8,381 bases of DNA from the NCBI GenBank assembly GCA_031263965.1, contig JAISES010000335.1, positions 1 through 8,381 on the forward strand, read 5' to 3'. Shown here one piece after another: positions 1-5,960 of this stretch. How positions within the stretch are numbered: position 1 is the stretch's first letter; every line of letters starts with the position of its first letter. This DNA is from Prevotella sp. (GTDB taxonomy: Bacteria; Bacteroidota; Bacteroidia; Bacteroidales; Dysgonomonadaceae). The notes beneath the pieces were generated by a model. That model did not search any database, was not told where the DNA came from, and worked only from the letters and a program-made list of their open reading frames with translations. The translations under genes and the position numbers were made by a program.

Positions 1-23
1 AATAATTATCACAACATACTCTC

Positions 24-100
24 TGTCATCCTGAGGAACGAAGGATCTCGTTTCTCCAAAACAAAATATACACGAGATGCTTCCTTCCGTCAGCATGACA
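24..100. repeat. Long imperfect inverted repeat (REP-like dispersed element)
   Basis: The left arm (24-51) and the reverse complement of the right arm (72-100) agree over nearly their whole length, with a few mismatches and a one-base indel. The 20-base loop is AT-rich. The arms begin TGTCATCCTGA and end GGATCTCGT. From memory, strings of this kind recur in intergenic DNA of Bacteroidota and some other phyla, which suggests a dispersed REP-like palindrome rather than a gene-specific site. No T-run follows, so it is not a classical intrinsic terminator, although it could still end or protect a transcript from the left. The inverted repeat is seen directly; the dispersed nature is an inference. 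Confidence 0.7.
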
Positions 101-122
101 AAAACGAAAATAATGTCGCGTT

Positions 123-159
123 AAATTGTTTTCATTACTTATATAGCAAATTGTTTTCA
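123..159. repeat. Perfect 12-bp direct repeat upstream of the response regulator
   Basis: AAATTGTTTTCA occurs at 123-134 and again at 148-159, 25 bp apart start to start, in otherwise AT-rich DNA. The second copy contains the TTG of the best candidate promoter. This makes the pair a possible operator or activator site for the two-component operon. The repeat is certain; the role is an inference. Confidence 0.6.
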
Positions 160-180
160 AATCCTATAATAATATTTTTC
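151..180 (+). promoter_or_regulatory. Candidate promoter of the two-component operon
   Basis: TTG at 151-153 is followed after 19 bases by TATTTTTC at 173-180. This differs by one base from the TAnnTTTG -7 element known for Bacteroidota housekeeping sigma factors, and the spacing fits. Transcription would start near 187, about 50 bases before the ATG at 240. No experimental support; the region is AT-rich, so chance matches are easy. Confidence 0.3.
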
Positions 181-239
181 GATAAAATTCAAACAGTTTC
201 TAAAAATGCTTACTTTTATATTTACAAACAAAAAATTCC

Positions 240-1598
240 ATGATACTAATCTGTGACGATGACAGTGCAATACGTTCCTCTCTAACCCTTGTTCTCAAAC
301 GGGCAGGCTATGAAACTGCATCTGTTGGCAATCCGCAGGAAGCCATAGAATTTGTCAAAGCGACACCTCCCGACCTCATCCTTATGGATATGAATTACAC
401 CAAAGGAACAAGTGGAGAAGAAGGGCTTACCTTGCTAAAACAAGTTAAAATATTCTGTCCCGGAATTCCGGTAATACTTATTACGGCATGGGGTTCTATC
501 AGCCTGGCAGTAAAAGGTATACAGGCCGGAGCTTTCGATTTCGTTACCAAGCCATGGAACAATATGGCCTTATTAAATACCATTCAAACGGCTCTGCAAC
601 TAAAAGATGAAGGAGGCGAATGTACAACAAATAGTTCAATCTCTCCGAACGAATTTATCAATAATAAAATTATAGGGAAGTCTCCCCTGTTGCTCAATGT
701 ATTCAATACAATATCCCGGATTTCCAGGACAAATGCTTCTGTGCTCATTACGGGAGAAAGTGGTACAGGCAAGGAACTCATTGCCGAAGCCATACACGGA
801 AATAGCGACCGGAACAAAAATCCTTTCGTAAAAGTAAATCTGGGCGGCATTTCCCAGTCTTTGTTCGAAAGTGAAATGTTCGGGCACAAAAAAGGAGCTT
901 TTACAGATGCCAATTACGACAGAATCGGACGTTTCGAACTGGCCGATAAGGGCAGTATATTTCTCGACGAAATAGGAGAACTGGATGCCGCCTGTCAGGT
1001 AAAACTGCTTAGAGTGTTACAGGATAAGACATTCGAGCCGTTAGGCGACAGCAAACAAAAACAGGTAGATGTGCGGATTATCAGTGCAACCAACCGCAAT
1101 CTGGCAGAGATGGTTGCAAAAGGCTCATTCAGAGAAGATTTGTTCTATCGCATCAACCTGATTACCATCCGCGTACCGGCTTTGCGTGAACGAATTGACG
1201 ATATTCCCCTTTTGGTAAATCATTTTGTAAAAAAACAGGTGGAACAAAACCGGTTATCAAATATAGAAGTGTCGGCCGAAGCGATGAACTACCTGAAAAA
1301 GTTGCCTTATCCGGGCAACATCCGTGAATTGAAAAATCTGGTAGACAGGGTTATTCTGGTTTCAGGGAAAAATGTAATCACAGATACTGACTTTAAGGAA
1401 CAATATATAGAAATACCGAATATAAATACAAATTTGCCAGACTCTGTATATCCATTGGATGAATTAGAGAAAAACATGATAATCAAAGCCATAGAACGAT
1501 ACGGTGGTAATCATTCAAAAGTAGCTGTGGCATTGGGACTAACCCGTCAGGCATTATACAGAAGACTTGAAAAATATGGTATAAGTACAGATGATTAA
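240..1598 (+). CDS. NtrC-family sigma-54-dependent response regulator
   Basis: A cytoplasmic two-component regulator of 452 residues. The receiver domain (about 1-115) has the acidic cluster D6-D8, phospho-acceptor D50, T82 and K104. The central AAA+ ATPase (about 140-375) has Walker A GESGTGKE at 172-179, the sigma-54 contact loop as GAFTDA (219-224; the textbook form is GAFTGA) and Walker B with D243/E244. A Fis-type helix-turn-helix (about 406-450) ends the protein. Proteins of this kind open sigma-54 promoters when phosphorylated. The ATG at 240 is chosen because no other usual start occurs back to an in-frame stop at 201-203; the receiver begins almost at residue 1, slightly shorter than usual. 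Only 3 bp separate its stop from the kinase gene, so the two form an operon. The target is unknown; the adjacent pst operon is one possibility. No clear -24/-12 site was found in front of it. Confidence 0.95.
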   Translation: MILICDDDSAIRSSLTLVLKRAGYETASVGNPQEAIEFVKATPPDLILMDMNYTKGTSGEEGLTLLKQVKIFCPGIPVILITAWGSISLAVKGIQAGAFDFVTKPWNNMALLNTIQTALQLKDEGGECTTNSSISPNEFINNKIIGKSPLLLNVFNTISRISRTNASVLITGESGTGKELIAEAIHGNSDRNKNPFVKVNLGGISQSLFESEMFGHKKGAFTDANYDRIGRFELADKGSIFLDEIGELDAACQVKLLRVLQDKTFEPLGDSKQKQVDVRIISATNRNLAEMVAKGSFREDLFYRINLITIRVPALRERIDDIPLLVNHFVKKQVEQNRLSNIEVSAEAMNYLKKLPYPGNIRELKNLVDRVILVSGKNVITDTDFKEQYIEIPNINTNLPDSVYPLDELEKNMIIKAIERYGGNHSKVAVALGLTRQALYRRLEKYGISTDD

Positions 1599-1601
1599 AT
1601 T

Positions 1602-1832
1602 ATGAAATCAAAGATTCTCTTTTTCATTTTGACGGTATTAGTTTTCGGATCGATTTTAGTAACCGGATTTTTATTTTTCAAAACAGACATACATAAATTT
1701 CTGATTATAGAGGGAATAGGAATACTCGCCATTGTTTTCTTTTGTATCCTGTACAACAGGCTCGTCAAACCGTATCAGATTATATCGAGCGGAATGGAAC
1801 TCCTCAAAGAACAGGACTTCTCAACACGCTAG
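1602..1832 (+). CDS. N-terminal membrane fragment of the histidine kinase
   Basis: This 76-residue open frame is what normal termination at the TAG would produce. It holds two hydrophobic helices separated by a very short segment (about FKTDIHK), so there is almost no extracytoplasmic sensor domain. After these come the first residues of the HAMP-like linker, ending KEQDFSTR. It has no catalytic residues. The ATG lies 3 bp after the regulator stop, consistent with translational coupling. By itself it would be an inert membrane peptide. Confidence 0.6.
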   Translation: MKSKILFFILTVLVFGSILVTGFLFFKTDIHKFLIIEGIGILAIVFFCILYNRLVKPYQIISSGMELLKEQDFSTR

Positions 1833-1883
1833 CGCCCTATTGCCAGCAGCGAAGCGAATCGGGTAATAGAGGTATTCAATAAA

Positions 1884-2909
1884 ATGATGGCTCAGCTAAA
1901 GGCCGAACGCTTGCAGGTAAGGGAAAAAAATCATTTTCTCGACTTGCTGATACAAGCATCTCCGCAAGGTGTTGTCATTCTCGATTTTGATGAAAGAATT
2001 ACTGAAATAAATTCTGCCGGACTACGCCTGTTAAACATTTCGGATATAAATGAGGTAAAGGGAAGGACGTTGCCCGAAAGTGATCTAATTATAGGCAAAC
2101 AATTGGCCGGATTAAAGCCAAATGAAGATCTCGTTATCCGTAGTTCGGGTATCACAATGTACCGTTGTTCGCGCTCTTCATTTATAGACCGCGGATTTGC
2201 CCATCCCTTTATCCTCATCGAAGAGTTAACTCACGAACTACTCAAGACGGAAAAAAAGTCATATGAAAACGTTATCCGTATGATGGCCCACGAAGTTAAT
2301 AATTCGGTTGGCGCTGTAAGTTCAACTTTGAACGTAATATCAGATACTTTACGCCAGGATGAAAGTAATGAGTTGGCCGATGTATTGCCCGCTGTGGAAG
2401 CATCTTTCGACAGATGCAGGCATTTAGGAGAATTTATCAGTAACTTTGCCGAAGTTGTAAAAATCCCACGGCCGACACTTTCAAAGGTAAGTATCAATGA
2501 ATTAGCCAAGTCGGTAGATGCATTAACCCGGATAGAGTGCCGGCGGAGGAATACGCAATTAACTCTATATCTGACTACAGATACCGATACTGCATACATT
2601 GACGGCATTCAGTTTGAACAAGTCCTGGTCAATATTGTAAAAAATGCCTATGAAGCCATTGGGGAAGGCGGCGAAATACAGGTTGTTACAAACTCGCACC
2701 CCTTATCAATTATGATTATAAATAATGGCCCTGATATATCGGACGAAGTGAAGCAGAAGCTTTTCACGCCATTTTTCACTACTAAAAGCAAGGGGCAAGG
2801 TATCGGGCTGATGTTTGTCCGCGAAGTATTACTTAATCATAGATGCAAATTCGACCTAAGTTCAAAGGATGGGTGGACAAAATTCGAAATCCTCTTTAAT
2901 GAAGAATAA
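1884..2909 (+). CDS. C-terminal kinase core (PAS-HisKA-HATPase), possible restart product
   Basis: In the same frame as the N-terminal fragment, an ATG at 1884 (another at 1887) opens 341 residues containing every catalytic part of the kinase. These are a short helical linker, a PAS-like domain (about 15-105), the H-box with His136, the N-box NIVKNAYEAI, NNGPDI in place of the usual DxGxG, and the lid GQGIGL. AGAGG at 1868-1872, 11 bases before the ATG, could help reinitiation after the TAG 51 bases upstream, although Bacteroidota depend little on such sites. A product from here would be cytosolic, lacking both membrane helices and most of HAMP. Its signal input would then have to come through PAS or be lost. 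Whether it is translated cannot be told from sequence. Confidence 0.6.
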   Translation: MMAQLKAERLQVREKNHFLDLLIQASPQGVVILDFDERITEINSAGLRLLNISDINEVKGRTLPESDLIIGKQLAGLKPNEDLVIRSSGITMYRCSRSSFIDRGFAHPFILIEELTHELLKTEKKSYENVIRMMAHEVNNSVGAVSSTLNVISDTLRQDESNELADVLPAVEASFDRCRHLGEFISNFAEVVKIPRPTLSKVSINELAKSVDALTRIECRRRNTQLTLYLTTDTDTAYIDGIQFEQVLVNIVKNAYEAIGEGGEIQVVTNSHPLSIMIINNGPDISDEVKQKLFTPFFTTKSKGQGIGLMFVREVLLNHRCKFDLSSKDGWTKFEILFNEE

Positions 2910-2933
2910 GAAACTGTTTAAAAAAAGTCGATT

Positions 2934-2964
2934 CTTAACCATTTCGTAACATATCCTTAGTTTG
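2934..2964 (+). promoter_or_regulatory. Pho-box-like 11-bp direct repeats and candidate pstS promoter
   Basis: CTTAAC (2934-2939), CGTAAC (2945-2950) and the weaker CTTAGT (2956-2961) recur exactly 11 bp apart. This is the spacing of half-sites bound by PhoB/PhoP-type OmpR regulators at phosphate-starvation promoters. Immediately after lies TTAGTTTG (2957-2964), one base off the Bacteroidota TAnnTTTG element. There is no good TTG -33 partner, which is what an activator-dependent promoter would look like. The ATG of pstS is about 50 bases downstream. The repeat is seen; binding by the phoB product of this operon is inferred. Confidence 0.4.
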
Positions 2965-2969
2965 TTTGT

Positions 2970-2992
2970 TGCAATTACTCAATAATATTGCA
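2970..2992. repeat. Short inverted repeat in the pstS leader
   Basis: TGCAAT (2970-2975) and ATTGCA (2987-2992) are perfect inverted copies around an 11-base AT-rich spacer. They lie between the candidate promoter and the pstS start. This could be a small operator or a weak leader hairpin. At 6 bp it may be chance. Confidence 0.3.
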
Positions 2993-3016
2993 TCAAAATT
3001 AAAACTTAATAAGGAT

Positions 3017-4051
3017 ATGAAAAAAGCATTATTTGTAGTAGCCGCGTTAATTGCCATGTTAAGTTCATGTGGCAAAAAAGAATCGTCGCTATCGGGAGCT
3101 GGAGCCACATTCCCTGCGCCGTTCTATAATATAGTATTCAAAGAATATGCTAAAAATGGAAGCAACGTAGCATATGGAGCCATCGGTAGCGGTGGCGGTA
3201 TTCGCAGTCTGAAAGATAAGACTGTAGACTTTGGGGCAACGGATGTATTTTTGTCGGAAGCCGAATTGAAAGATATGGGCGCCGATATTGTACACATACC
3301 TACAGCCTTAGGGGGGGTAGTTCTCTCATACAACCTTAAAGACGTTAAAGGTTTAAAACTTACGTCAGAAATAATCTCCGATATTTATCTTGGTAAAATC
3401 TTAAACTGGAATGATGCTAAGATAAAAGAACTGAATCCGGATATAACTTTTCCTGATAAAAGCATCATACCTGTATATCGTTCGGACGGTAGTGGTACGA
3501 CCGCTGTTTTTTCGGAATATATGTCTAAAGTAGATCAAGCCTGGCTTGAGGCTATCGGTGCAGGTAAATCTCTTAAATTCCCGAATGGAACAAAAGCTGT
3601 CTCTGCAAAAGGGAATCCGGGTGTAGCCGGTATCATTGCCGAAACGGAAGGTGCAATAGGTTATATCGGCTCTGAATATGCTTTGGCGTTGAATATGCCA
3701 TCTGCCTTATTACGTAATAGTTCGGGTAATTTTGTCGCAGCCGATAGTAAGAGTATTTCGGCATCGGCAAATGTGGATATACCGGCAGATACACGCGTAG
3801 TAATAACAAACTCCTCTAATCCTGAGGCTTATCCGATCAGTACATTCACATGGATTATAGCATATAAAGAACAAAACTATAATAACAGAACAGAAGATCA
3901 ATCTAAGGCTTTGGTCAGCCTGCTCAACTATATTATCAGCCCTGAAGGACAGGAAACAGCTGCCAAGACGCATTATGCACCACTTCCTGTAACGGCTGTG
4001 GAAAAGACAAAAGCAATTATACAGTCGATGACATATAGCAGTGAACAGTGA
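3017..4051 (+). CDS. pstS: Phosphate ABC transporter substrate-binding lipoprotein PstS
   Basis: Binds phosphate outside the inner membrane and delivers it to PstC/PstA. The ATG at 3017 gives 344 residues beginning MKK, a hydrophobic stretch and a lipobox ending at Cys18 (MLSSC). The protein should therefore be lipid-anchored. An in-frame TTG at 2966 would add 17 polar residues before the signal peptide and is rejected. Family motifs: GAGATFPAP (27-35), GSGGGI (57-62), DFGATD ending at Asp76, and RSDGSGTT (155-162); these loops contact phosphate. A run of seven G (3311-3317) codes for Gly-Gly. The last codons (SSEQ and the TGA stop) lie inside the heptad array that fills the gap to pstC, so the present C-terminus seems set by that repeat. 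It is the first gene of the pst operon, behind the Pho-box-like repeats. Confidence 0.95.
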   Translation: MKKALFVVAALIAMLSSCGKKESSLSGAGATFPAPFYNIVFKEYAKNGSNVAYGAIGSGGGIRSLKDKTVDFGATDVFLSEAELKDMGADIVHIPTALGGVVLSYNLKDVKGLKLTSEIISDIYLGKILNWNDAKIKELNPDITFPDKSIIPVYRSDGSGTTAVFSEYMSKVDQAWLEAIGAGKSLKFPNGTKAVSAKGNPGVAGIIAETEGAIGYIGSEYALALNMPSALLRNSSGNFVAADSKSISASANVDIPADTRVVITNSSNPEAYPISTFTWIIAYKEQNYNNRTEDQSKALVSLLNYIISPEGQETAAKTHYAPLPVTAVEKTKAIIQSMTYSSEQ

Positions 4052-4143
4052 ACAGTGAACAGTGAACAGTGAGCAGTCAACAGTCAACAGTTATCAGTTA
4101 TCAGTAAGTAGTAAGTAGTAAAAGCTATCGGCTAAAAGCTAAT
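4039..4143. repeat. Fifteen-unit degenerate heptad array, pstS-pstC gap
   Basis: Read in sevens from 4039, the stretch splits without any slip into CAGTGAA x4, CAGTGAG, CAGTCAA x2, CAGTTAT x2, CAGTAAG, TAGTAAG, TAGTAAA, AGCTATC, GGCTAAA and AGCTAAT. Neighbouring units are identical or nearly so, and the sequence drifts in steps from a CAGT-type to an RGCY-type core. The array starts 13 bases inside pstS, provides its stop, and ends 4 bases before the pstC ATG. TGA or TAA falls in every frame, so no ribosome could cross it. Not a CRISPR: units have no spacers. Origin and role are unknown. Confidence 0.9.
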
Positions 4144-4147
4144 TATA

Positions 4148-4993
4148 ATGAAAGATAAAATATTCAAAACCATATTACTAATAGCATCGTGTTTGATTAT
4201 ACTACTTACGGCAGGTATTGTGTACGGTTTGATTAGCAAAAGTCTTGGAGCTTTCTCAGAATTTGGATTCGGGTTTATAACCTCTTCGGAGTGGGATTCG
4301 CGAAACGATATATACGGCGCTTTACCTTTCATTGCAGGAACAATGATGACTTCTATACTTGCATTATTGTTTTGTGTACCGTTTTCGTTATCGGTTGCGC
4401 TATTCAACGGGGAATATTTCAGAAACAAAAAAATATCAACTATCGTAAGTTCGGTTGTAGACTTGCTGGCAGGTATACCATCTATCGTATATGGGTTGTG
4501 GGGTTTTTATACCCTTCGCCCTGTTTTAATTGATCTGGGAGTGAATGACCAGGGATTTGGAATATTGCTTTCATCCATTGTGCTGGCAATCATGATTATT
4601 CCGTATGCATCTTCTCTTAGCGCCGAATTTATAGCGATGGTTCCTAACGAATTGAAAGAAGGAGCTTACAGCCTTGGAGCGACGAATCTGGAAGTAATAA
4701 CCTCCGTTAATCTGCCTGTGGCAGGATCGGGAATATTTGCTTCCTATGTGCTTGCATTCGGGCGTGCTTTGGGTGAGACAATGGCTGTGACTATGCTGAT
4801 AGGTAATACGAATAACATTCCTCAGGCGCTTTCCGATACGGGAAACTCTATGGCCAGCATCATTGCTAATCAGTTTGGCGAATCCGGCGGATTGAAACTC
4901 AGTTCGTTAATGGCTATAGGATTACTGTTGTTCCTGATTACTGCCTGTATCAATTTTGTCGCTAAATATATAATGAAAATGGTGAACAAATAA
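4148..4993 (+). CDS. pstC: Phosphate ABC transporter permease PstC
   Basis: An inner-membrane permease of 281 residues that forms the phosphate channel with PstA. About six membrane helices can be read (near 8-28, 60-88, 99-123, 137-156, 192-218 and 252-274). The EAA-type loop that docks the ATPase is at 168-190 (ELKEGAYSLGATNLEVITSV), with the conserved Glu-Gly-Ala and Gly177. Family landmarks include GALPFIAGT (57-65), LAGIPSIVYGLWG (107-119) and AFGRALGETMAVTMLIGN (203-220). The ATG at 4148 sits directly after the heptad array and opens with a charged MKDK before the first helix, as expected. Length is near the usual range of roughly 280-320 residues. Confidence 0.95.
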   Translation: MKDKIFKTILLIASCLIILLTAGIVYGLISKSLGAFSEFGFGFITSSEWDSRNDIYGALPFIAGTMMTSILALLFCVPFSLSVALFNGEYFRNKKISTIVSSVVDLLAGIPSIVYGLWGFYTLRPVLIDLGVNDQGFGILLSSIVLAIMIIPYASSLSAEFIAMVPNELKEGAYSLGATNLEVITSVNLPVAGSGIFASYVLAFGRALGETMAVTMLIGNTNNIPQALSDTGNSMASIIANQFGESGGLKLSSLMAIGLLLFLITACINFVAKYIMKMVNK

Positions 4994-5033
4994 TGTGCCG
5001 ATATGAAAATATGCCAATGTGCCAATGGCGCGG
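4994..5033. repeat. Five-unit octad array, pstC-pstA gap
   Basis: Starting directly after the pstC TAA, the sequence divides into eights as TGTGCCGA, TATGAAAA, TATGCCAA, TGTGCCAA and TGGCGCGG. The core is T(G/A)TGCCAA. The register is 8 bp, unlike the 7-bp arrays of the other gaps. The outer units are the most degenerate. Confidence 0.6.
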
Positions 5034-5047
5034 AGCAACAAAACGAC

Positions 5048-5075
5048 TTGCTAACGGCTATAAGCCATAAGCCAG
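5048..5075. repeat. Four-unit heptad array, pstC-pstA gap
   Basis: TTGCTAA, CGGCTAT, AAGCCAT and AAGCCAG follow one another in 7-bp phase just before the pstA start. Their GC dinucleotides are exactly 7 bp apart. GGCT (5056-5059) and AGCC (5063-5066) can pair as a small hairpin with a 3-base loop. These are the same RGCY-type units as at the end of the pstS-pstC array and before phoU. Confidence 0.7.
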
Positions 5076-5081
5076 ATTAAT

Positions 5082-5960
5082 ATGAGAAAAGGATTTACAG
5101 CGACATCGAAGTTCAGATTGGCAAAGAGCAGAGCATTCCTGTTCGCAGTTTGCCTGCTGTCGGGTGTAACCATGATACCGCTTTTCCTGATTCTTTGGGA
5201 ACTGGTAAAGAAAGGATACAAGCAATTCAATTTGAGCTTATTTACAGAAGTTGCGCCTACATCGATGGAGGCTATGCTTGCCCGGATAAGCGGCAGTCCT
5301 ATTCCCGGAGGAATACTCAACGGGATAACCGGCACACTTCTTATTCTGTCGCTCGCCATTGTGATAGCCATCCCTGTTGGTATTATGACAGGAATTTATC
5401 TGGCCGAAAATCCAAAGAAGAAACTGGCTGATCTGGTACGTAGCCTGAGCGATTTGTTGCAAGGTATACCATCTATTGTTATCGGGGTAGTCGTATACAT
5501 CTGGATAGTGATACCCATGTCGGGCTACTCGGCTTTAGCAGGCAGTGTGGCGCTTGCCATCATGATGTTGCCTATGATAATACGTTCGACAGAAGAAAGT
5601 CTAAAGATGCTTCCTGCCTCGTTGAAAGAAGCGGGTCTTGCTTTGGGAGGCTCATATACAACCGTCATCTTGCGGGTTTTGTTGCCTTCGGCTTTCAGCG
5701 GACTATTTACAGGTTCTTTACTGGCCGTATCCCGTGTTATGGGCGAAACGGCGCCCCTTTTGGTAACAGCCTTGGGTGCATCGGCTATAAACTGGGATGT
5801 TGCCGATCCTACAAGTGCGATATCCCTGTTGATCTGGGAATTCTATAACGATCCTAATCTGGCAGATTTGGTATGGTCTTCATCTTTACTACTTTTATTA
5901 TTTGTATTAGGTATTAATATTCTTGCAAAAAGTATAGCTAAAAAATGGAAAATACAGTAA
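5082..5960 (+). CDS. pstA: Phosphate ABC transporter permease PstA
   Basis: The second membrane subunit of the phosphate channel, 292 residues. Six hydrophobic segments are visible (near 19-42, 76-107, 118-145, 150-168, 204-230 and 264-285). The EAA loop is at 181-201 ([19 protein letters not shown]), carrying the full Glu-Ala...Gly pattern. Other family signatures are [13 protein letters not shown] (73-85), [11 protein letters not shown] (125-135) and [11 protein letters not shown] (217-227). The basic N-terminus ([17 protein letters not shown]) fits the cytoplasmic side. The 3' end overlaps pstB by 16 bp in another frame, implying coupled synthesis of permease and ATPase. Confidence 0.95.
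   Translation: MRKGFTATSKFRLAKSRAFLFAVCLLSGVTMIPLFLILWELVKKGYKQFNLSLFTEVAPTSMEAMLARISGSPIPGGILNGITGTLLILSLAIVIAIPVGIMTGIYLAENPKKKLADLVRSLSDLLQGIPSIVIGVVVYIWIVIPMSGYSALAGSVALAIMMLPMIIRSTEESLKMLPASLKEAGLALGGSYTTVILRVLLPSAFSGLFTGSLLAVSRVMGETAPLLVTALGASAINWDVADPTSAISLLIWEFYNDPNLADLVWSSSLLLLLFVLGINILAKSIAKKWKIQ

Larger units (their letters stand above)
1602..2909 (+). pseudogene. Membrane histidine kinase interrupted by an in-frame amber codon
   Basis: The whole stretch reads as one 435-codon kinase in a single frame if codon 77 (TAG, 1830-1832) is ignored. Order: two N-terminal membrane helices (about 4-26 and 33-53), a HAMP-like linker (about 55-105), a PAS-like domain (about 107-200), HisKA with the H-box MMAHEVNN (His at full-length residue 230) and a HATPase domain with N-box NIVKNAYEAI and glycine-rich lid GQGIGL. 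The 17 codons between the TAG and the next ATG (RPIASSEANRVIEVFNK) continue the HAMP linker. This shows a point nonsense change rather than two separate genes. A single base change from TTG (Leu) or CAG (Gln), among other codons, would give TAG. It is the expected sensor for the NtrC-type regulator 3 bp upstream. It may be non-functional, make a soluble kinase from an internal start, be read through, or reflect a sequencing error. Confidence 0.8.

Noticed and set aside
1210..1240. A7 run in the response regulator as a phase-variation tract
   Set aside because: A runs of seven are common in DNA of this composition and nothing else points to switching there.
1602..2909. Two independent genes instead of one interrupted kinase
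   Set aside because: Both parts share one frame, and the 17 codons between them continue the HAMP-like linker without any break.
2958..2973. Sigma-54 promoter before pstS (TTGCA at 2969-2973 as the -12 element)
   Set aside because: The -24 element would be AG instead of the near-invariant GG, and the rest of the TGGCAC block does not match.
2966..3016. In-frame TTG start extending PstS by 17 residues
   Set aside because: It places a polar stretch before a clear lipoprotein signal peptide (MKK..., Cys18) and overlaps the likely transcription start region; ATG at 3017 is far better.
4039..4122. Intrinsic terminator between pstS and pstC
   Set aside because: CAGT-type units do not form a GC-rich stem and there is no T-run; partial attenuation by another route stays possible.
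4039..4143. CRISPR array
   Set aside because: Units are 7 bp and contiguous, with no spacers and no cas genes.
4132..4428. Antisense open frame opposite the pstC start
   Set aside because: Its sequence is the mirror of a well-supported membrane protein gene, it has no recognisable domain, and part of it would be read from the heptad array.
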